From: Candidatus Methanomethylicia archaeon
GTDB lineage: Archaea; Thermoproteota; Methanomethylicia; CALHIW01
Length of the DNA stretch: 12,404 bases
Assembly (NCBI GenBank): GCA_938030905.1
Contig: CALHIW010000095.1
Coordinates: 1-12,404 of the forward strand
Reading direction: 5' to 3'
Shown here piece after piece: positions 6,680 to 12,404 of the stretch. Position 1 is the stretch's first letter; every line of letters starts with the position of its first letter. The notes below the pieces were generated by a model. The model was not told the DNA's origin. It searched no databases and saw only the letters and a list, made by a program, of their open reading frames with translations. The translations under genes and the position numbers were made by a program.

Positions 6680-7645
6680 ATGAGTAAAATCAGGTTTGCA
6701 ATTCCTAAGGGTTCACTAGAACGTAATACCTATCTTCTTCTTGAACAATCTGGTTACAGAATTTCTGGTCTTGAGAGGTCTTATCGTCCATTAGTTAATG
6801 ATCCGGAGATCAGTCTTAAAATTCTACGTCCCCAAGAGATTCCAATATATATCTCTGAAGGTCTTATTGATATTGGTATAACTGGTACTGATTGGATTAC
6901 TGAGGTTAATGCTGAGGTTGAAATTCTATTAAAGCTTGACTATGGTCTTGTAAGGTTGGTGCTAGCGGTTCCTAAAGAATATGAATATATAGGAACACTA
7001 TCCGAATTAATTAGAGAGTTTAATAGGCTGGGTAAGAGATTAAGGATATCTACTGAGTATTTAAATTTAACATGCAAGTATTTAATGAGTAATAATGAGT
7101 ATCTAAAGCTTTATGGCTTAGAGCCTCCTCTCACTATAACTCCATGGTGGAGGAAAGGTTCTAATATGATGGTTAATGTGATACTTTCATTTGGCGCTAC
7201 TGAAGCTAAGCCCCCTGAAGATGCGGATGCCATTGTTGATGTTGTTGAAACTGGAATTACACTTACTCAAAACAACCTTAAGCCAATAGAGGTTTTAATG
7301 GAGTCATGCGCAGTACTAATATCTAATAAGGAATCATTAAAAGACAATATTAAGCGTGAAAAAATATATGATGTACTTGCACTTATTAAGGGTGTTATTG
7401 ATGGTAGAAGAAGAATTCATGTATTCATGAATGTAAAGGAAGAGAATTTAAACAATATACTTTCAGTAGTTCCTGCTCTTAAAAGTCCTACTATTTCCCC
7501 TCTTTCACTCAAAGGCTGGTATGCTATTAATACTGTTATTGATAAGGATGAATTTATAAAAATCTTACCATTAATTAGAAAATCCGTACAGGGAATTGTT
7601 GTGCATGAGCCTAGGCAAGTCCTCTCTCTTGATGAGGTATTGTAA
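6680..7645 (+). CDS. hisG: ATP phosphoribosyltransferase (HisG, long form)
   Basis: HisG catalyses the committed first step of histidine synthesis, joining ATP and PRPP to phosphoribosyl-ATP. The N-terminus MSKIRFAIPKGSL is typical, GLIDIGITGTDW (61-72) matches the substrate-binding fold, and the PRPP-binding signature is ADAIVDVVETGITLTQNNL (182-200). At 321 aa this is the long form. Residues from about 225 to the end make the ACT-like regulatory domain (HVFMNVKEENL, then GWYAINTVID), the site of histidine feedback inhibition in the family, and no HisZ partner is needed. AAAGGTG (6666-6672) lies 7 nt before the ATG and fixes the start. The gene is first of four in the operon, and hisD begins on the base after its stop codon. 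All key segments are present. Confidence 0.97.
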   Translation: MSKIRFAIPKGSLERNTYLLLEQSGYRISGLERSYRPLVNDPEISLKILRPQEIPIYISEGLIDIGITGTDWITEVNAEVEILLKLDYGLVRLVLAVPKEYEYIGTLSELIREFNRLGKRLRISTEYLNLTCKYLMSNNEYLKLYGLEPPLTITPWWRKGSNMMVNVILSFGATEAKPPEDADAIVDVVETGITLTQNNLKPIEVLMESCAVLISNKESLKDNIKREKIYDVLALIKGVIDGRRRIHVFMNVKEENLNNILSVVPALKSPTISPLSLKGWYAINTVIDKDEFIKILPLIRKSVQGIVVHEPRQVLSLDEVL

Positions 7646-8941
7646 ATGGATTTGATTAAGATAGGACTGCTTAAGGATATGTATGCTAGCCTATTAAGTA
7701 GGCATTACGAAAGCTACATATCTAAAGATGACTTAGAATACGTTGAGAATATAATAAAATATGTTAGAGAGAAAGGTGATGATGCATTAGTTGATTTAAC
7801 TAGTAGATTTGATGGTGTTAAAATATCGAAGAAAGACATTGCTGTTTCAGAGGATGAAATAGAAGAAGCATATAGTCTTGTATGTGAAGATAGTATTAAT
7901 GCTATTAAGACTTTAAGAGATAATGTAATGAGAATTGAGGAAACCCTAATTAAGAGTTTAAACTTATCACTCTCCATCAATGGTTTTACAGTAAAATATG
8001 TTACTAGACCTCTTAGTAATGTAGGTGTGTATGTTCCTGGTGGTTTAGCATATTATCCAAGCTCATTGATTATGTCTACTATACCAGCATTTGTTGCAGG
8101 TGTTTCAAGAGTATGTATTTGCACTCCCCCTAATTTAGGTATTAAGATTAATCCAGTAGTCCTCGTTGCCGCTGATATTTGTGGTGTTAAAGAGATCTAT
8201 CGTGTTGGCGGTGTTCAAGCCATAGCAGCCTTAGCATATGGAACTGAAACAGTAAAATCTGTGAATAAAATTGTAGGTCCTGGAGGGAAGTATGTAAGCA
8301 TTGCTAAGTTACTAGTATCTAAAGATGTATTAATAGATATGTTCGCAGGACCGTCTGAGCTGCTGGTTCTAGCTGATGAGTCTGCTAATCCTAAGGCTGT
8401 GGCTTTAGATCTTATTTCACAGGCTGAGCATAGTCCAGATTCTATTGTTGGATTAGTAACTACATCAAAACAGCTAGCATTAAATGTGTACTCGAATATA
8501 GCTGAACTTATAGATGGTTTACCTCGACGTGATGTTATTGAGAAGTCATTATCAAGTAATGGCTTCATAGCGTTATGTACTGATTTAAATGAAGCTATAG
8601 CATTTATTAATGACTTTGCTCCTGAACATCTTGAGATAGTAGTTAATGAATGGGAATACGTTGCTGAAAGGATATTGAATGCTGGATTAATATTAATCGG
8701 TAATTATGCTCCTACTGCAGCTTCAGACTACTATATTGGTGTTAATCATGTCCTACCTACAGGTGGATATGCTAAAGTATATTCAGGCCTATCCTCACTA
8801 GACTTCATTAAGAGAGTATATATTGTTTCTGGAAGTATTGAGGGATTGAAAGCCTCTTTAAGTACTATTAGGATACTTGCAGCTAGTGAAAATCTACCTA
8901 ATCATTTCCTATCTGTTAAGTATAGACTTACTGGGATGTAG
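7646..8941 (+). CDS. hisD: Histidinol dehydrogenase
   Basis: HisD carries out the last two steps of histidine synthesis, a zinc-dependent, NAD-linked four-electron oxidation of histidinol to histidine. At 431 aa it is full length. Zinc-site residues match those known from the bacterial enzyme: Gln259 and His262 in ISQAEHS, Asp361 in TAASDYYIGVNH and His420 in NLPNHFLS. The catalytic Glu327-His328 pair sits in NDFAPEHLE. Other landmarks are NVGVYVPGG (125-133), RVGGVQAIAALAYGT (186-200) and FAGPSE (233-238). The usual GPGN(x)YV reads GPGGKYVS (211-218), a mild variation. The start codon directly abuts the hisG stop, and GAGGT near the hisG end (7634-7638) is the likely ribosome site, suggesting translational coupling. 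Confidence 0.97.
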   Translation: MDLIKIGLLKDMYASLLSRHYESYISKDDLEYVENIIKYVREKGDDALVDLTSRFDGVKISKKDIAVSEDEIEEAYSLVCEDSINAIKTLRDNVMRIEETLIKSLNLSLSINGFTVKYVTRPLSNVGVYVPGGLAYYPSSLIMSTIPAFVAGVSRVCICTPPNLGIKINPVVLVAADICGVKEIYRVGGVQAIAALAYGTETVKSVNKIVGPGGKYVSIAKLLVSKDVLIDMFAGPSELLVLADESANPKAVALDLISQAEHSPDSIVGLVTTSKQLALNVYSNIAELIDGLPRRDVIEKSLSSNGFIALCTDLNEAIAFINDFAPEHLEIVVNEWEYVAERILNAGLILIGNYAPTAASDYYIGVNHVLPTGGYAKVYSGLSSLDFIKRVYIVSGSIEGLKASLSTIRILAASENLPNHFLSVKYRLTGM

Positions 8942-8946
8942 TTGGT

Positions 8947-9954
8947 ATGAATTGGGAAACTGTAAAGCTTGATGCTAATGAAAACTTCTTTATACCAAGA
9001 GTTTTTCTCTCCAGTCTTGTTAAGGAGGTAGCTGATGAAGTAGATCTAAGACTTTATCCCAGTGATAGATTATATACACTTTTAATACGTGAAATCAGTT
9101 CTTTTCTAAATGTACCATCAGAATCAATAATCATAGGAAATGGTAGTGATGATTTAATAGCTTTACTTGTTAAGACTTTAGCTAGGAGAGGGATTATAAT
9201 TACTAATCCAACATTTAGAATTTATAAATGGGCTGCTAAAGTATTTAATGTTAAAATCTATGAAAGTATACTAGCTACAAGTTTTGATATAAATGTTAAT
9301 GATGTTTTAAGATTTAATGATGCTGCAGATCTCTGCTTTGTATGTTCACCAAATAATCCTACAGGTAATCAGTTTAGAATTGATGATTTAGAAAAGTTGA
9401 TAGGTGAATTTAACGGTATTGTTGTAATTGATGAGGCTTACGTGGACTTTGCTGATTATTCTGCTATAAATCTACTGGGTAAATATGATAACCTCATCAT
9501 TGCTCGAACATTCTCAAAAGGTTTTGGGCTAGCTTCATTTAGGCTAGGCTTTCTAGTAACATCATATGAGCTAGCAGATAAACTAAGATTCTCTATTCCT
9601 CCATTTAATGTTAATACCGTATCAGTACTTATGGGGGTTAAGATGATTAGGAATAAAAGTATTGTTGAAGAAGCTATTAAAAAATTAAAAATTGAAAGGG
9701 AACGACTAATTAATGCTTTAAGCATAATCAATGGAATTAAACCGTTTAATTCGAAGACAAACTTCATACTATTTAAAACAGAAATGAATGCAAATTATAT
9801 TTATAACTACTTGTATAGGAATAAAGTATTTGTAAGAAGGTTTGATGAACCCCCACTTAATAAACATTATCTGAGAGTTACTGTTGGTACTCCTGATATG
9901 AATGATATCTTCATTGATGTCTTGAAGAGGGCTATATCACATGAGAATATATGA
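8947..9954 (+). CDS. hisC: Histidinol-phosphate aminotransferase
   Basis: HisC is a PLP enzyme of fold type I that transfers an amino group from glutamate to imidazole-acetol phosphate. At 335 aa it is slightly short of the 350-370 aa usual in bacteria but normal for archaea. The N-terminal KLDANENFF (7-15) forms the substrate lid. GNGSDDL (64-70) binds the PLP phosphate. Asn137 of CSPNNPTGN and Asp162 of IDEAYVDF contact the cofactor. Lys191 in ARTFSKGFGL is the Schiff-base lysine, Arg199 in SFRLG follows, and the C-terminal LRVTVGTP carries the arginine that binds the substrate. The start is the ATG 5 bp after the hisD stop. The preceding GGGATG...TTGGT is a weak Shine-Dalgarno, in line with coupled translation. 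The 3' end overlaps hisB by 14 bp. Confidence 0.96.
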   Translation: MNWETVKLDANENFFIPRVFLSSLVKEVADEVDLRLYPSDRLYTLLIREISSFLNVPSESIIIGNGSDDLIALLVKTLARRGIIITNPTFRIYKWAAKVFNVKIYESILATSFDINVNDVLRFNDAADLCFVCSPNNPTGNQFRIDDLEKLIGEFNGIVVIDEAYVDFADYSAINLLGKYDNLIIARTFSKGFGLASFRLGFLVTSYELADKLRFSIPPFNVNTVSVLMGVKMIRNKSIVEEAIKKLKIERERLINALSIINGIKPFNSKTNFILFKTEMNANYIYNYLYRNKVFVRRFDEPPLNKHYLRVTVGTPDMNDIFIDVLKRAISHENI

Positions 9955-10507
9955 ACTTTCACGTAAAACACTTGAAACCGAAGTATATGTTAAAGTTAAT
10001 ATTGATGGTTCTGGAGAGTCTTTAATTGACTCTACTATTACTTTCCTAAACCACATGTTAAAAACATTTTCACTTTTCAGCTCTTTCGATCTAATAGTTA
10101 GAGCTAAAGGTGATCTAAGACATCATATAATCGAAGATGTAGCTATATGTCTTGGTAAAGCTATAGACAATGCTTTAGGTGATAGGGGAAATATTGAGAG
10201 ATTTAGCTACTCAATCATTCCAATGGACTGTTCTCTTGCATTAGTATCATTAGATCTTACCAGAAGATCCTATGCTGTGGTGAACTTAAACTGCATCTAT
10301 GAAAGAGTGGATGATATATCAATACAGGAATTAAAGCATTTCTTAAGAAGTCTTGCATACTCTGCCAATATAACATTACATGTAAACGTTCTTTATGGCG
10401 AGGATGATCATCACAAAATTGAAGCTGTATTTAAAGCTCTTGGATTAGCATTTAGAAATGCGGTCTATTCTGGTAAATGCTACAAAAGCGTTAAGGGTAC
10501 TGTTTAA
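9941..10507 (+). CDS. hisB: Imidazoleglycerol-phosphate dehydratase
   Basis: HisB dehydrates imidazole glycerol phosphate to imidazole acetol phosphate, using a Mn-bound active site built from two His-rich motifs in an oligomeric shell. The protein is 188 aa, the monofunctional length, with no phosphatase domain. FLNHML (35-40) supplies His38. The first metal motif is HHIIED (61-66) and the second is GEDDHHKIEAVFKALG (153-168), followed by the C-terminal KSVKGTV. Two departures stand out. The usual acidic residue before the first HH is Arg60 in a shortened GDLRHH, and the family's second histidine in the FxxHM...H segment is Phe46. Some crenarchaeal HisB proteins also lack the latter, so activity is still expected. 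The start is set by the MRIYELSRKTLET pattern. The 14-bp overlap with hisC points to translational coupling. This is the last gene of the operon here. Confidence 0.95.
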   Translation: MRIYELSRKTLETEVYVKVNIDGSGESLIDSTITFLNHMLKTFSLFSSFDLIVRAKGDLRHHIIEDVAICLGKAIDNALGDRGNIERFSYSIIPMDCSLALVSLDLTRRSYAVVNLNCIYERVDDISIQELKHFLRSLAYSANITLHVNVLYGEDDHHKIEAVFKALGLAFRNAVYSGKCYKSVKGTV

Positions 10508-10838
10508 TATATTTGAAATCCAACTTATCCTAGTCATTAAGAACATGTTGTTTTCAGATAGTAGTAATCACCATGACGTAGTTGTTTAAATGAACAAATA
10601 CAAAATTAAATTTTAAAATTGAATAGGTAAGTTAGAGCTTAAATCTTAGGAGTTTATGTATTTTTAGAAGGAGGAATGTGAAGCTAAATACTTATGAACA
10701 GCCTGTCTTTATAAATCTAAGTTAGTATCACTTAAAACGGCTAGATAATGTTGCTACTGATTTTTAAATGCATCTCTAAATTTAAGACATGTTTCTATAG
10801 AGTCAAGAATCATCAAGTACATATAGTGTGATTGATAG
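10508..10838. other. Intergenic stretch without a convincing gene
   Basis: These 331 bases separate hisB from the convergent methyltransferase. No start of hisA, hisF, hisH or hisI is visible. The one notable feature is AAGGAGG (10668-10674) followed by a GTG at 10678 that opens a 15-codon frame ending at 10725. It has no sign of conservation. Short T runs after 10661 could assist termination, but none is clear. Confidence 0.5.
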
Positions 10839-11714
10839 CTATGGCTTAATTGCCTTAATACCTTGAATTTCCCTAATATAGTATGCTTTAAATCCAACTT
10901 TCCTTAAGCGTTTTATAACTCCAGATATGAAGTCTACTCCTCTTCTAAACCTCGGTAACCCAACATAATGTACTAAGTTTCCTCCAGGTTTAAGTACTCT
11001 GTAAAGTTCATGATAAAAATTTAAGCTATATAGGTTTCCTGCGAGAGAGAATCTTGGAGGATCATGAACAATTCCATCAAATATGGAGTTATCAAATTCC
11101 TTTAAAATTTCGAAAGCATCACCTAGAAGTATATTTATGTTCTTATCCTCTAGCCACTGGCTCCAAGGATTATACTCAGCCATTCTAAGTACGTTGGCAT
11201 CCTTCTCAAGAGATATTACTTGTCCTACTCCCCTTTTTAGCGATAATATTGCAGTATATCCTAATCCTGTACATATATCAAGGACTTTAGCATTTATTGC
11301 GATGCTAAGATATTTAACCTTAAGAGTAGAATCCTCCCATGGAGTAATGCCTTTAATCCTATGCATATGAATCCCACTAATTTCAAGTGTTGGTGCGGTA
11401 TCTGGTTTAACCAGTTTAAGCTTGTAAAAGTATTTACTAGAGTACCAGCTAAGCTTTTTAATATCTCCCCCTTCCAGTACGTATATATTATCGTTTAGGT
11501 CGTAGTTTATTGTGTTAATTGTCCCCCAATCAATAAGAAATTCATTGATTAATACTCCATCTTTACTTAATTCAACCTGTTTTTTTGATAATCCTAGGTC
11601 AAAGCTAATTTCAGCAGTCCTCTTTCCATCTTTCCATGCTTCAATGAGCTCTCTAGCATTCTGCGAATGTAAGAGAGGCATCCTTCTATATCTGTATGAA
11701 AACCACACCCTCAT
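10839..11714 (-). CDS. Predicted SAM-dependent methyltransferase (archaeal COG2521-like)
   Basis: This is a class I Rossmann-fold methyltransferase of an archaea-restricted group whose substrate I cannot name. The first ~110 residues form a family-specific N-terminal region. Then comes the conserved SGIHMHRIKGITPWEDS (113-129). The SAM-binding motif I is VLDICTGLGYTA (144-155). Motif II has the acidic residue Glu170 in SLEKD, followed by AEYNPWSQW (179-187). The catalytic-type motif IV is HDPPRFSLAG (217-226). GGNLVHYVGLPR (244-255) and a terminal RLRKVGF complete the fold. DPPR resembles the D/N-PP-Y/F/R motif of enzymes that methylate amino nitrogens of nucleic acids or proteins, so an RNA or protein target is a reasonable inference. 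The start at 11714 is supported by TATA elements upstream. The Met at residue 12 is a possible alternative. It is transcribed alone, convergent with the his operon. Confidence 0.85.
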   Translation of the reverse strand: MRVWFSYRYRRMPLLHSQNARELIEAWKDGKRTAEISFDLGLSKKQVELSKDGVLINEFLIDWGTINTINYDLNDNIYVLEGGDIKKLSWYSSKYFYKLKLVKPDTAPTLEISGIHMHRIKGITPWEDSTLKVKYLSIAINAKVLDICTGLGYTAILSLKRGVGQVISLEKDANVLRMAEYNPWSQWLEDKNINILLGDAFEILKEFDNSIFDGIVHDPPRFSLAGNLYSLNFYHELYRVLKPGGNLVHYVGLPRFRRGVDFISGVIKRLRKVGFKAYYIREIQGIKAIKP

Positions 11715-11738
11715 AGTACATTAATTTAGTAACATCAT

Positions 11739-11760
11739 GTTATAATTTAAATTTTATATA
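11739..11760 (-). promoter_or_regulatory. TATA elements of the methyltransferase gene
   Basis: Two overlapping AT elements appear on the minus strand. TATATAAAAT (11751-11760) is centred about 41 nt before the ATG, and AAATTATAAC (11739-11748) about 29 nt before it. The first would give a leader of around 15 nt, the second a leaderless mRNA. No Shine-Dalgarno precedes the ATG. Confidence 0.4.
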
Positions 11761-11961
11761 CATCATATGTAATGTGAGATATTAGGTATTATTAAAGTTT
11801 TCATTCATGGCTAACAAAGTCTAGAAATATTCTAAAGTACTCTAATGAATTTTTGTTAACTTGATCTTTATAGTCTTCTCGTTAAAACGTCAATCATGTA
11901 GGTTGTTAGGGCTTCAAAATTGCTTCATTTCTTGTTGGTGAAGAAAGCAGTATTCCATGTT

Positions 11962-12393
11962 TTAAAGAATATGGCGGGATGTACTCTCAAAATTACGAAT
12001 TGAATCCTTAAGATGTGTCCTCTGTAAAAAATCCAAGGTATAGTGCTCCTGAAAACAATAAGCTATTAGCTCCTCCTTATTGAAATGGACTAAGTTGTGT
12101 ACTGGAAGGTTGTATTTAGATGTGTACTGCTCAACTAGTTGATAATAGCTACTTTGCATCCCTTTACAGCAGGTAAAGGATTAAAGCTTTGAAACAGGGT
12201 GCATATGGATCAGTAAAAATGCGAGTAAAAAGAGGATCTGTTAATCTCTGAACTTATTTCTAAACTATTTAGGTTTTGATTAGTTAATGTTGCTTGTAGG
12301 TTTGGATGTGTTTTAGCTATGTGTTTATGTAGATTTTAGATTTAACTTTAGCTCCGTATAGATTGCATACCTATCTGCTTTTCCCAGCTGGAT
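11962..12393 (-). pseudogene. Decayed minus-strand gene, family not identified
   Basis: The longest open piece (11962-12159 from an ATG, open back to 12180) encodes 65 residues containing SSYYQLVEQYTSKYNLPVHN and KEELIAYCFQEHYTLDFL. Upstream on the same strand a second frame is open at 12213-12335 (IAKTHPNLQATL, then LEISSEINRSSFYSHFY). It has one stop at 12210 and then continues as SICTLFQSFNPLPAVKG up to where the 65-aa frame takes over. A third piece at 12328-12393 reads IQLGKADRYAIYTELKLNL. The three join into one protein-like sequence of about 144 residues with two frameshifts and one stop, so I read it as an eroded gene that may have continued past the right edge. The 65-aa ATG lies beside a CCTTTAC/GTAAAGG inverted repeat (12161-12179). 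I cannot name the family. A short live gene at 11962-12159 is the alternative. Confidence 0.4.
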
Positions 12394-12404
12394 TCATCAG
12401 CTTA

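Noticed and set aside
8215..8568. Open 117-codon frame antisense to hisD
   Set aside because: It lies wholly inside the strongly conserved hisD coding region and mirrors its codon bias. There are no independent signals.
10668..10725. AAGGAGG followed by a 15-codon GTG frame
   Set aside because: The Shine-Dalgarno match is good but the spacing to GTG is only 3 nt. The nearby ATG is followed at once by a stop, and the peptide has no recognisable feature.
12161..12179. CCTTTAC-AGCAG-GTAAAGG hairpin
   Set aside because: It lies within the decayed minus-strand coding region just before an internal ATG and has no T tract. It was not called as a terminator or operator.

Overview
The window is AT-rich and archaeal in character. 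The signs are an archaeal/eukaryal-type prolyl-tRNA synthetase, an archaeal YchF/Obg-like GTPase with a C-terminal TGS domain, an archaea-specific predicted methyltransferase (COG2521-like), TATA/BRE promoters about 25 nt before apparently leaderless starts, and Shine-Dalgarno motifs of the GAGGTGA type inside or ahead of the operon. The gene set fits a TACK-type archaeon (Thermoproteota in the broad sense). The exact lineage cannot be fixed from this sequence alone.

Layout. Positions 2-1180 (+) carry the 3' part of the GTPase gene, cut by the window edge. An RNA 3'-terminal phosphate cyclase (1151-2251, -) runs towards it and overlaps it by 30 bp. A gene-poor stretch follows (2288-3724). On the + strand it holds a chain of open segments that change frame next to each stop, best read as one decayed gene. 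Next come a small orphan protein (3725-4087, -), a frameshifted gene fragment (4212-4412, -) and proS (4573-6012, -). The 667-base gap after proS holds a promoter region and a possible regulator remnant.

The centre of the window is a tight histidine-biosynthesis operon on the + strand, hisG-hisD-hisC-hisB (6680-10507), with junctions of 0, 5 and -14 bp. Its likely promoter lies well upstream, at about 6517-6531, and a 9-codon leader ORF with a strong Shine-Dalgarno sits between promoter and hisG. The four enzymes cover the PRPP-ATP entry step (HisG), the dehydratase and aminotransferase steps (HisB, HisC) and the final double oxidation to histidine (HisD). hisI/E, hisA, hisH and hisF are not in the window.

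After a 331-base gap without a convincing gene come the methyltransferase (10839-11714, -) and, at the right edge, a decayed minus-strand coding region (11962-12393). Intact housekeeping genes alternate with eroded coding sequence. No tRNA, rRNA, CRISPR array or intact insertion sequence was seen. No new multi-gene system is evident. The most interesting items are the his leader ORF, the orphan 120-aa protein, the frameshifted fragment beside it and the large decayed gene.
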